From: Limnoperna fortunei
Lineage: Eukaryota > Mollusca > Bivalvia > Mytilida > Modiolidae
Assembly (NCBI GenBank): GCA_944474755.1
Contig: OX104112.1
Location: forward strand, 89,727,756-89,791,755
Reading direction: 5' to 3'
Length of the DNA stretch: 64,000 nucleotides
The position numbers were made by a program, and so were the translations under genes. Below are positions 12,026 through 45,408 of the stretch, piece by piece (the stretch's first letter is position 1; the number at the start of each line of letters is the position of its first letter). The notes beneath the pieces were generated by a model. It ran no database searches. It saw nothing but the letters and a program-made list of their open reading frames with translations, and was not told where the DNA came from.

Positions 12026-14230
12026 ATCACAAGAGCAGAATTATTGTAGCTAGTATGAGTCTGGCTAAACCTCTGAGGTTTTTTTTTAATTTTCATTATA
12101 AATTATGTCAACCTAACACATTTGCTATACTTTTTATTAAAACATCGTTAATTTCAATTAAACAATATCACAGCAGCAATTCTATAATTCCATACATGTA
12201 CATAATATATTTAAACACTTTAAAATGTTAAACTTACATATAATGTATTTTTTAACTGACAGGTTTTACTTTATATCAGTTATTTAAATGCAAAGGCCAC
12301 ATACTAAAATAATAAAATGTAGGTATATACATGAAGGTTCTTGTTCTAATATACATTTATACAAGATCTGATTTGTGTTGTGTCCATCAAGGAGCACCAG
12401 AGTTATTTTATAACTAAATTTCATAACAGCATATCATGAATATTTTTTTGGCAATCAATATGTATGCTGATTGATCAACTTACATTCATACTAGTTATCA
12501 GACAATAAGCAACTTAATTAGTTCTAAACATTCACTGAAAATCAAATACAATCAGGTCACGCTTTTACAAATAAGCAAGTGTTAGATGATAACTAGTTTT
12601 GGAAAAATAATGACTTACAAACAGGCAAATATCAGATGACTAATAATTTGGGCCAAAAATTTGCTAACAGATTGGTAATCTAATCTAATCAGATGACCTA
12701 CACTTCCACCCACATATATCTCAAAGTACATGTTCATGTCATATACAACTGCCTTCAAATCCAAATAATGCCCTGAAAGTATTACAGATATGTCATTTGC
12801 AGAGGTAAATATACACCACTTTTGTAACTAGAGTATTTAGCAGTCTATTTAACTAACTATATCATTTATCATAAACTAGAACCAGTTTGTACACTGAATT
12901 CAAACTAGCTCTAAAATCTACTGTAATTAACATACATACATCTATCTCATTAAACACACAGTCATCTGTCAAAACAATTAAAAAAATAGCAAGTATTCGA
13001 TTATAATGTACAGGAATGGCACAGATAAAGCCAGATAGTCAACATTGCAGATAATGGCGATATCACAAATTTGAGATGGCTCTTTCCATAAGGTAAATGT
13101 ATCAATCCAAATCATCAATACTACAGGATATTGTTATACAAATAATTCCTTCAGAAAATTGTATGCACTGAGGACAAAGAATCATCAACAAACATTCTCT
13201 ACTTTAAACTGATAGACATCAGCCAATTTAAGCGGATTTTTAAATAAGTCATTGCCAGGTGACATTACTTTAATTAAACACACAAAAGATTTTAAAATAT
13301 TGATATACTTGAACTAAAATTCAATTAGTTTGAATTGCAACAATCAGACCATTGTGACAACCATACCAGTTCAGACTTATAATTTTACATTTCACAAAAT
13401 CATCACACTTACACTTTTAATGTACATAATAAAAAGATGTCCATGAAACAAAACTACAAATAAAATTAGCATAAAACAATACTAAATTCAACAGGAGGAG
13501 TGTTTGAAAAAATCATTTTCCCAAAATAAATATGGCATGTCTTTTAAATCATTCTCATATTTAATTTGTTCATTTACAGAGAAATTATATCAGCCTTTCT
13601 AAGGATAACAAATTATATACTGAGATTCAGAACAGAACTTGAGCATTCCACATTATTTTCGTATAAACATCTTTATTATTAGACCATTGGGTGCACACTG
13701 TTTCTCATCTTGAAATGTAAATTCTATGTGGAAAATATAGTTCTCATCACCAGTGAATATGTGATTTTAATTTGTTGTTTGGTTAAAAATAATGTCATAA
13801 ACAGAAATAATGACGTCATAAACAAAACTTCCATTAACCGATATTCCAGCCATGTTGTTAGGCAGAATTCACATTTCATTTCACAGATGATATTCTTGAG
13901 CAATCTTTGATTATTTGAATTATCTAATCTTCATTTAATTCTGGAATATATGTACTCCCCAAGGCTTGGACTTAAAATAATATAATTTAACTATCTAGAT
14001 TGGAGAAATCAGATAATCCATTTGTACCAATATAAGATCCTTTATTTATGTTATCTAAACTTTGAGTGTGCATAAACTACACCTATTTCTAATCTATAGT
14101 TAAGCATCATGTCATCCAATTTAATTCAAAGTAAATCTTTCACTTGATACCTTCGTTTTTTAATGTCACCACATGAAAGATCGAAAGATCTTTTATGCTG
14201 CAACTGTAGGAAGAGAGTAGTAAGTGAAAT
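12026..14230. other. AT-rich intergenic stretch
   Basis: No gene, long inverted repeat or tandem array was recognised. The end closest to 14231 is likely to lie downstream of the DPP8/9 transcript. Short ORFs here have no protein-like features. Confidence 0.4.
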
Positions 14231-14236
14231 ATTTAT
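14231..14236 (-). terminator. candidate polyadenylation signal of DPP8/9
   Basis: TTTATT on the plus strand reads AATAAA on the minus strand, about 113 nt downstream of the DPP8/9 stop codon. It is the nearest canonical hexamer, but the sequence is AT-rich and other copies follow, so usage is uncertain. Confidence 0.35.
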
Positions 14237-14348
14237 TTAATTAGTCTTTCTATTATTCCAAGTTATGTGTACATTCCAAAAAAATAATTGTTGAAAAGTT
14301 TTGTAGGATACAGTAACTGTAGTGGCACATAAAAGAACGTGTCACTGA

Positions 14349-37408
<23,060 letters not shown>

Positions 37409-38063
37409 GGCAAGTGGCCTATTCTGTGTCTGTATCAACAAAGGAATGCAGTTTCATACTAAATCTGTCTAAAATGATAAGCATAATACATTTATATCGA
37501 CCTTTATCAATTACTATCACAAATAATTAAAAACAACCCTATAATAAATCATAATTATGATCCTTTTTGTCATATTTTGTATTAAGCGTGCACTTCATCA
37601 TGTAAATTATAATACATGACACTACTATATTATTCAACATTACATTAGTGTAACTAAGAATTGAAATTTAGCATCTGTCCTCTGGTTATAAAAGACTGAA
37701 ATGAATTTAACAAAATTACATACATAAAACAAATATCTATAACAAGGCTACAGAAAACAGATAAGGGATGTTTCCAACATTGCAAAAACCAGCTTGTCTT
37801 GACTGTTTTTTTTAACTTCGATTATAAAACTATTGAAATAATTTGTGTTTAGCACTGCAGAAAGATCAGATTGTCGTTGTTGCTCATCATTTGATGAATA
37901 TAAAATACATTAAAGGGTAAGGAGTCCTTTAGAATTAACACCTAAGGCGACAAATAACACTTCAAGCACTATTGATTTTCTTCTGTTAAAAGTGGCAGCA
38001 ATCTTATCAAGCAAGGACATACAAACGTACTGTATATAGTAGAACTCATGAATAGTTTTGTAA
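37409..38063. promoter_or_regulatory. 5' upstream region of DPP8/9
   Basis: This lies immediately upstream of the DPP8/9 start codon on the minus strand. A possible splice acceptor (GATACAG) just 5' of the coding start hints that the 5' UTR may be split. No TATA box or CpG cluster was recognised. The function is assigned from position only. Confidence 0.35.
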
Positions 38064-38076
38064 TTGCTCCAGTATG

Positions 38077-38329
38077 TTTGTTTGTTTGTTTGATGGTGTT
38101 TAACGCCAAATTCAGCAATTTTTCAGCTATATCATGGCGTCCAGTTTTTAATGGGGGAGGAAGCCGGTACCCTGAGAAATGTGGTAGGAAAACTGGCAAT
38201 CCTTGTCAATTAAGATTGGAGTCCAGTACACCCTGCCTGCAGTGAGAATCGAACCCGCAATCTCAGTGTTGACAGACCATGTGATCAATAGTAGACGAAC
38301 TACCTTGACCACTTGGCCACCGAGGCCCC
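38077..38329 (-). mobile_element. tRNA-derived SINE, full length with 13-bp target duplication
   Basis: It is flanked by TTGCTCCAGTATG at 38064-38076 and again at 38330-38342, a clear target-site duplication. On the minus strand it begins GGGGCCTCGGTGGCCAAGTG with a good A box (TGGCCAAGTGG) and a good B box (GGGTTCGATTC, complement at about 38244-38256). It ends in an AAACAAAC tail. This is the reference copy for the other SINE fragments in the window. Boxes A and B indicate pol III transcription potential. Confidence 0.9.
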
Positions 38330-39629
38330 TTGCTCCAGTATGAATCAGGATGACCATGGAAAGAAATACAAAATATTTAAATTATCCAAATACGAATTCT
38401 GAATTAACAAACTTTCAATAAAGGTCATTCTTTCTGGCATTCTTGGGATAAGAATATAAGAACAGTAGAACTTAAATTAAAATGCATTTGCAATTATAAA
38501 TTTCAGACTGCTTTTTAACTGTCCACTGGTGTTAAGGTATCCGGACCACAATTGACCACGTGATCATATTTGGTGTCCCAGATGTTTTTCAATGGACCAG
38601 ACCTTTGTAATGTTCGGCAAACATCTGAAATACTATTTGAGTAACTAATTTTTATGGGGTCAAAACTGTTAACATTTACTGAAAGTAAAAGGTGATCCAA
38701 AGTAAAACAATAGATTTAATTTGTATCATTAATTAGCAATATCTTGATGTAAAAGCTGTATTTCTTGGTCGAAAAATAAAATTAAATGGTTACTTCAATT
38801 ATGGGTCGGATAACTTAAAATGCTGTTTTGTTTGCTTTATGAAAATAATTTAGATTATGATTTATTAAAAAAGTCGATAAAGCACTTGTGATCACAAATA
38901 TAAGAAGCTACTGATTGTAGTTAAAAAAACAAAAACCAACTGAGTAATTTTGCCTCTAATGGAATAAAAATTAAAAAGGAAGCCAACCAAATAACAAGAA
39001 AGTAAAGGGAGAATTACAAATCTGGTACATGTAATAGACAAAAATAACGCAAAACAAAAACCAAAGACACAAAAACAGAAAGTGATTAACACGAACCCCA
39101 AAAAAACATAATTTTGTTATTCAACAATTATCTTCGACATCATTTACTTTTGCTGTTTTTGTAATCTGCCATTTTTTCTTTTGGTTGCACAATGTGAACT
39201 GATAAATAACACAAATAATGTGCTATATAATTTTTTTCAAACTATAGAACCAGTACCAAGTCTTCTTTAAATATTAGATTTGCATTTAATTGCAACGATT
39301 TCTTTTTATTCGGCACCAAACAGAGGAAAATTTCTAGTGAACATTCATTTTCTGCCTTATACAAATAATGTTGATATTAAAGACACTTTTTAATACGTCT
39401 ATCATGCTCTAATACGACCTGAACAATACAAGTCTAAATTTTTATCCTTAGCGTAAAAACATAACAAATTTTAAATAAACATCAACAATATAATAAAAAA
39501 ACCTTGATGCTTGCAGAATAAATAATTAAATAATTGCACTGGTGAAGATTTACCACAAAATATTACTTTTCGAAAAAGTTCACTACCTTGGTGTGTGTTT
39601 GTATATTGAAAAATGATATACGGAAAAAC

Positions 39630-40204
39630 GGGTTGGTCTAAAAACAGGACGGAGAAAAACAGGACGGGAAATTTTCTATATATAAATGGTCATAACTTTT
39701 GAAGTAATAAAGATATTAACAAACTTAAAACTGATTATTAAAGAAGAAATAATAAGCTTTAAAATGATTTATAGTTTTTTAAAAAAATAATGAGTTTAAA
39801 GGCAAAAATTCTTGACAGGACGGGATTTGGTGACATGAAAAATCGACCGAAAATTCATAGGGTAACCATCTTTGACGATAAATAAGTTACATAAAAACTA
39901 TTGTCTGTCAAGAAATGTTTATATATTATTCAAGCTTAGAGCATACAGATTCTAAAAATATAAAGCTTTATGCATTTTGATAAAGGTAAAGTAGAAAAAT
40001 CTTGACAGGACGGGATTTCGTTCTGATTGACATACTGATATTTTTTTCTAGATTTCAAAGTTTGAGGCCTTGTATCTTTTTCAAAATACATGTCTGTCAA
40101 AAAATGTTTAGTTTCTGCTAAAGCTGAGATCATGTAGTTTACAAAAACATAAAGTTTGAATAAATCAAGTTTCCGTAAAGTGAAAAAATCTTGACAGGAC
40201 GGGT
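39630..40204 (+). repeat. MULE left terminal inverted repeat
   Basis: Starts GGGTTGGTCTAAAAACAGG. Repeated AGGACGGG-containing motifs lie near 39645, 39665, 39820, 40005 and 40195. It is the near-identical reverse complement of 41556-42130. Confidence 0.85.
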
Positions 40205-40574
40205 TTTCGTTTCGATGTGAAAACGGCCATATTTGTAGCCATCCCTTTGAAAGTTCATTAATCCACACAAGAGTTAGCAAATATAAACTTACCTTTTTTT
40301 TAGAAATTTAAATTCCAACAAATAATTTATCCTGTCGATTTACATTATGATCTAGTATCACATAAATTCATAAAATGAAGCATAGATATTTTTTGAAAAA
40401 CTAATTTGAAAGATAATATAATTTAATTAATCTAATTACTGGTGAGTACCGTTAACGATTGTTGTCTTAACAAATTACAATTAACTGTTTGATCTATTGC
40501 TGATATGACAGATTGAACAGTTGTCAATTAAGGTGAATATTATTCATAGCATTACATATAAAGAGGGGAATTAG

Positions 40575-41352
40575 TTGAAAAGGTCATATACAATCATAGT
40601 GCTCTCAATCTCAGATCTCAAACTTTATTCATATTATATTTGTGTTTTTATTGTGTTGAAATCAGCTATACCTAAAATTATGAAAAAGAAAATTCCAATT
40701 GTCGTAGATCGGGAACCTGGTATAAGAAAAGCAATAAAATCTATTCTTCCTGATTGCTCTATTCTTGTGTGTTGGAACCATTTGCGAGGTGATTTTAAGT
40801 ATTGGCTACATCAGAATAATTGTACCCCAGACAATTGTAAGGTTTATCTAGACCAGCTCAAGCGTATGTTACAATCCGACTCGGAGCAGGAATTTCTGTC
40901 TTTATATGAAAGTTTCACGTCGTCATGGTCAAGTACTGACGCTAATTATTTTGATAAAGATCTTAAAGAGCTCAAGTCAGATAAAACATGTCATGCAGGA
41001 AAGTGGGTATTGGAGCAGTTTGAAGGGTTGTATGATCCTTATTCTGGTTTTGTCTTACAGGTTTTGTGGGTGGTTTACATATTACAATTGAAGAAAAATA
41101 CTTGAGGGAATATCTTGTTTCGAGAAGGGCGAATTCAGGTTGTTTCCGAAATCAGTTTGTGACAAAAAAGGTCGAGTGAAATCAAAGAATTCGGTTGTCG
41201 AAATGAATTGTGAATGTGGAATGGCTGATGCAGTTGAAGATATGGTGGGTTGTGATTGGAAAAAGGGAATAAAATCTTGTAATGTTTTGAAACATAAATC
41301 TTGTGCTGGTGTCATCAATAACTTAAATTGGTTCTGCTCAAAACATAATTAA
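40575..41352 (+). pseudogene. MULE transposase fragment (DDE core piece plus PHD-like C-terminus)
   Basis: The main frame (40575-41105) encodes IPIVVDREPGIRKAIK, then LVCWNHLRGDFKYWLHQ, and ends near KWVLEQFEGLYDPYSGFV. The VDRE and CWNH..D blocks are characteristic of MULE transposases and supply the second catalytic Asp region. The N-terminal zinc-finger part, the first Asp and the region with the catalytic Glu after PYSGF are missing. Homology resumes out of frame at 41140-41352 with a Cys-rich tail (CECGMADAVEDMVGCD ... WFCSKH) resembling a PHD-type finger. The gap points to an internal deletion, and a frameshift near the AAAAAAGG tract separates the frames. Confidence 0.8.
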
Positions 41353-41555
41353 TTAACATTCATCAATTTTACTTAAAATGTCTTTACAAAAATTGTTATA
41401 TATTATATAAACAGTGTCTTTACAAAATTGTTCAATTTTATATAAACATTGTAATTAGTTCTTATAACTAATTAACTGTGCTTGTTGAGTTGTTGATTCT
41501 TGTTATATTTTTAAATAAACTCGTCAAAAAATGGCGTCTTCCATCCATAATGAAA

Positions 41556-42130
41556 TCCCGTCCTGTCAAGATTTTTTCACTTTACGGAAACTTGATTTAT
41601 TCAAACTTTATGTTTTTGTAAACTACATGATCTCAGCTTTAGCAGAAACTAAACATTTTTTGACAGACATGTATTTTTTAAAAAGATACAAGGCCTTAAA
41701 CTTTGAAATCTAGAAAAAAATATCATTATGTCAATCAGAACGAAATCCCGTCCTGTCAAGATTTTTCTACTTTACCTTTATCAAAATGCATCAAGCTTTA
41801 TATTTTTAAAATCTGTATGATCTCAGCTTGAATAATATATAAACATTTATTGACAGACAATAGTTTTTATGTAAATTATTTATCGTCAAAGATGGTTACC
41901 CTATGAATTTTCGGTCGATTTTTCATGTCACCAAGTCCCGTCCTGTCAAGAATTTTTGCCTTTAAACTCATTATTTTTTTAAAAACTATATATCAATTTA
42001 AAGCTTATTATTTCTTCTTTAATAATCAGTTTTAAGTTTGTTAATATCTTTATTACTTCAAAAGTTATGACCATTTATATATAGAAAATTTCCCGTCCTG
42101 TTTTTCTCCGTCCTGCTTTTAGACCAACCC
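41556..42130 (-). repeat. MULE right terminal inverted repeat
   Basis: Reverse complement of 39630-40204, ending TTTTAGACCAACCC. It abuts the second copy of the 9-bp target duplication. Confidence 0.85.
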
Positions 42131-42326
42131 CGGAAAAACTTCATTTTCCGGTGTGTAAAAAAAGTAACAAAGACGGTAAAGTGTTGCAATAATATACTTT
42201 TAAACAACCGATACAGACAAAAGCGGGAAAACGATGAAGTTTATACAAGTGTTTGAAACAACAAGCCAATGTACAGTAGAAATTTGACACATACTCTCGG
42301 ATGTGGCTATGTATCTACAATTTTTA

Positions 42327-42363
42327 TAGTAGTAGTAGTAGTAATAGTAGTAGTAGTAGTAGA
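42327..42363. repeat. (TAG)n microsatellite
   Basis: Twelve TAG-type triplets with one TAA interruption. Confidence 0.9.
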
Positions 42364-42504
42364 TAAAGGCTTTATGATTCTTGTGAATCCTCTACTGCCA
42401 GCTCTATGCAATCTTCTGAACTTGAGCTGTGGTAATCTCAGGGTTGGGTTCATACAGTATTTTTTCTCCATTGTTGTATCAGTCATCTTTAAATGCAGGG
42501 ACAG

Positions 42505-43421
42505 TATGACTGGAAAGAAGAACTATTCACTCCACTCTCTAAGAAGGGTGATAGAACTGCAGCAGCTAATTACAGACCAGTGTCCCTTTCATCAGTCGTT
42601 AGTAAGATACTAGAACACATAATACATTCCACCATTATGAAACATCTAGACAACTTTAGATATTGACTGACTGTCAACGTGGATTTCGCTCAAAGCGATC
42701 CTGCGAGTCGCAGTTGATATCTACCATCCAAGGAATCTCAGAGAAGTTAAAACTGGAAGAGACCAAGTTGACATAATTCGTCTGGACTTCGCTAAGGCGT
42801 TTGACACGGTGCCCTACCAACGCCTTATATACAAACTATATTACTATAGAGTTCGACGAATGACGCTTAAGTGGATATTTTCATTCTTATCACAACAAGT
42901 AATGGTAGAAGGTTGTACCTCAGGAAAATTAGACGTGCTGTCAGGTGTCCTCTAAGGTACAGTTCTTGGGCCACTGCTGTTTCTTATATACATAAATGAC
43001 TTCCCAGAATCAGTAAATTCATCCACAGTCCGTCTTTTTGCTGACGATAGCCTATTGTACAACATGTAAGGAATCAAACAGACGCTGATGATCTACAACG
43101 AGATCTCACTGCCCTAGAACAGTTGGAACTTAGCTGGCAGATGAGCTTTCATCCATCGAAATGTACGGTCCTCCGATCAATAGAAACAACATACTAAACA
43201 ACAAAACACTAAATGAAATGAAATGCATACCAGAAGCTGACAACATCTTGAAGAAGAGTGACACCCGAACAAGAGGCTCAAAAAGACAAAGACAAACCTA
43301 CACAAAGGCTGAAGTATATAACCAGTCATTTTTCCCTCGTACCATCAGGGACTGGAACAAACTTCCGACGTTGGTGACTGACTCCACCTCATTGGATGAT
43401 TTCAAGGCCTTGCAGCTGTAG
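42505..43421 (+). pseudogene. non-LTR (LINE) retrotransposon reverse transcriptase relic
   Basis: Pieces in shifting frames read in order: [64 protein letters not shown] and LFADDSLLY (the FADD active site). Then come HPSKCTVLR and a C-terminal FFPRTIRDWNKLP segment in the frame open at 43161-43421. In-frame stops (after NFRY, before GTVLGPLL and after YNM), small frameshifts and a deletion between the RT and the C-terminal piece make it dead. It is a Jockey/CR1-type RT by motif wording; the clade is not resolved. Confidence 0.85.
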
Positions 43422-43499
43422 CCTTGAACACTACATCATAGATCCATCACACTGCCTTGTAGATAGTCTTAAATGTAAATAGTACATTTTTTTCAAAGT

Positions 43500-43612
43500 T
43501 TTTTTTAACCTTTGCTCTTGGTAAGGCCTGAACCTCAGTGTTGAAAGGACATCTGCATGGTTAACAGTAGATGACTAACAACTTTACTCATTCAGCCACT
43601 GAGGCCAACTAG
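43500..43612 (-). repeat. SINE head fragment
   Basis: TGAACCTCAGTGTTGAAAGG and CATTCAGCCACTGAGGCC match the tRNA-like half of the 38077-38329 SINE. The tail half is absent. Confidence 0.5.
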
Positions 43613-43833
43613 AAATTTTGTAATTGAAATAAATGATAAAATATAATATACTGTGACAACACATACAATGTGTTATGTGTCATGCAATCTATACCTAGGT
43701 TGTTGGCAGTCCAAAAATGGTTACATCAAGGGATTCCTCGAAGGTTAATGTAATAGTACAGGGCACAGCATGATAGATAAATTGCAATATGTAGTTTCTG
43801 ACAAGTACCGAGACAACAAACATTAGAACAATA

Positions 43834-44356
43834 GGAATAATATACAATTACTGTCTTTTGATGAGGTAAATGTGTGGAGTTATTGACTTTTGAAAAAACT
43901 GTTATTCACCGAGACCAGCGGGCGAGGTGAATAACAAAGAGTTTTTTCAAAAGTCAATATAACCGTTTTTATTCAATAATATATAATACATTTTGTATAA
44001 AAATAATGTGACTGAAAAATTTGAATAAACAAGGATATTCACTAAAAATAAAATGGTTATTCACCGCGGGAAAATGCATGCGATTGTTATTTATAGAATC
44101 CTGGTTATTCCCTTTTTTAAATAACAATCGCATGCATTTTCCCGCTGTGAATAACCATTTTATTTTTAGTGAATATCCTTTTTATTGAATAAAACAATAA
44201 CTGTCTTTTGATTCGGTAAATGTGTGGAGTTATTGACTTTTGAAAAAACTCTTTGTTATTCACCTCGCCCGCTGGTCTCGGTGAATAACAGTTTTTTCAA
44301 AAGTCAATAACTCCACACATTTACCTCATCAAAAGACAGTAATTGTATATTATTCC
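43834..44356. repeat. 523-bp nested palindrome (foldback element)
   Basis: The outermost ends GGAATAATATACAATTACTG and the mirror CAGTAATTGTATATTATTCC pair fully. Inside, ATTGACTTTTGAAAAAACT is present in direct and inverted form four times around ACCGAGACCAGCGGGCGAGG. A further inner inverted pair (AGTGAATATCC, GGTTATTCAC, GGGAAAATGCATGCG) forms the centre. There is no ORF. It is palindromes within a palindrome rather than a simple TIR element. Confidence 0.85.
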
Positions 44357-44446
44357 AGTTCGATATGTGGTCAAAACTCCGGACTATAGCAGTTACCAAC
44401 AGTATCTTTGATAACCAAAAACAAATTGTCTTTTGTGTTCAAGATG

Positions 44447-44598
44447 TAATTATATTTCTATTTGAAATAAAAACTTCGCGGATTCTGTTAAGTGTATTGA
44501 TTTTTGAGTAATTCGGTTTGGTTGACTATTTAAAGACTTTTTCCCGCTCTGTCCATTTCATCGAGGTTTTACACACCAAACCAGTTCGACAAGTTTAT
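44447..44598 (+). repeat. split direct repeat A1
   Basis: 152 bp, starts TAATTATATTTC and ends CGACAAGTTTAT; identical to 49148-49299. As the 5' terminus it probably contains promoter and leader sequence. Confidence 0.9.
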
Positions 44599-44628
44599 AG
44601 AATAAGACTGATTTCATACTCAAGAAGC

Positions 44629-45408
44629 ATGAGCGACAACGAATCTACCAGTTCCATCAGGGAAAGAATAGACGATAGAACCTCTACATCAAAGGATACT
44701 GGATTTTCTCAGGAGGATGCCCTAACTTTGTTCGCCAGTAAGTTAGATTCGGCTTTGGAAAAACATAAAAAAGAAATTTTTGACGAGATTGAGTTGAAAA
44801 TTGGATGCGGCTCTTCCAACAAGAGAAGTAAATCATCAGCGAGCTTGCCAAAGTTTAAATTTGAAGGTAATGGGAAGCAACGCGAGTTTAATTCGGAACG
44901 ATTGGAGGATATTATAAAAGCTAAGGCTTATTTGGAACGCGGTTCTATTTCCTCGGCAATGAAATCTCTGGATGACGCCGAAAATGCCATCAAAGAAAGG
45001 AACAAGATCATTAGGATAGCTGATAAGTACGGTTGGGATGTCGTGGAGGAATACGTCGACGACCCCCTGACAGAAAATTCGGAAGACGCTAATAGGCTCA
45101 AGCAGGCGGAATTCAGAGCTAAGTTGAAGCGAAGAGATAAAGCGCAAGCTCGGCAGCAGAAAACCCCATATTACAAGTCTACAGAAGTGCAAAAGAATAC
45201 GTCCGATCTCTTTCGTAGGCCTGGCGGAGCATTTGCAGAACAAGTACCTCAAACCAGGAATACAACGGAAGGAAAGCACGTCTACTCACAGTCGGAATAT
45301 TATGGAGCGAAAAAGGGAGAGACAAGATGTTACTACTGCAACGGAGAAGGCCATTGGGCTTACCAGTGCCCAAGAAAAGCATCAAAGTATCCACAAGGAA
45401 AACAGTGA
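44629..45408 (+). CDS. gag-like protein of the Ngaro-like element
   Basis: ATG at 44629-44631 is the first Met downstream of repeat A1; the frame is also open upstream into A1, but that would place the start inside the terminal repeat. The product is 259 aa. It has a Ser/Thr/Asp-rich start (MSDNESTSSIRERIDDRTS), a charged, helix-prone middle rich in Lys, Glu and Arg, and a C-terminal zinc knuckle CYYCNGEGHWAYQC (C-x2-C-x4-H-x4-C) followed by a basic tail. Such proteins bind element RNA and form particles. The last 176 nt overlap the RT frame, which is read in the next frame (+1), so RT may be made by frameshifting or internal initiation. There are no stops or frameshifts. Confidence 0.85.
   Translation: MSDNESTSSIRERIDDRTSTSKDTGFSQEDALTLFASKLDSALEKHKKEIFDEIELKIGCGSSNKRSKSSASLPKFKFEGNGKQREFNSERLEDIIKAKAYLERGSISSAMKSLDDAENAIKERNKIIRIADKYGWDVVEEYVDDPLTENSEDANRLKQAEFRAKLKRRDKAQARQQKTPYYKSTEVQKNTSDLFRRPGGAFAEQVPQTRNTTEGKHVYSQSEYYGAKKGETRCYYCNGEGHWAYQCPRKASKYPQGKQ

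Larger units (their letters stand above)
39630..42130 (+). mobile_element. Mutator-like (MULE) DNA transposon with ~575-bp TIRs
   Basis: It is flanked by CGGAAAAAC at 39621-39629 and 42131-42139, a 9-bp target duplication as expected for MULEs. The ends are GGGTTGGTCTAAAA, with only scattered mismatches along about 575 bp of inverted repeat (39630-40204 and 41556-42130). Each TIR contains several spaced copies of CGTCCTGTCAAGATTTTT. The interior carries a fragment of a MULE-type transposase. Deletion and frameshift make this copy non-autonomous, but the clean ends suggest a fairly recent insertion. Confidence 0.9.
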
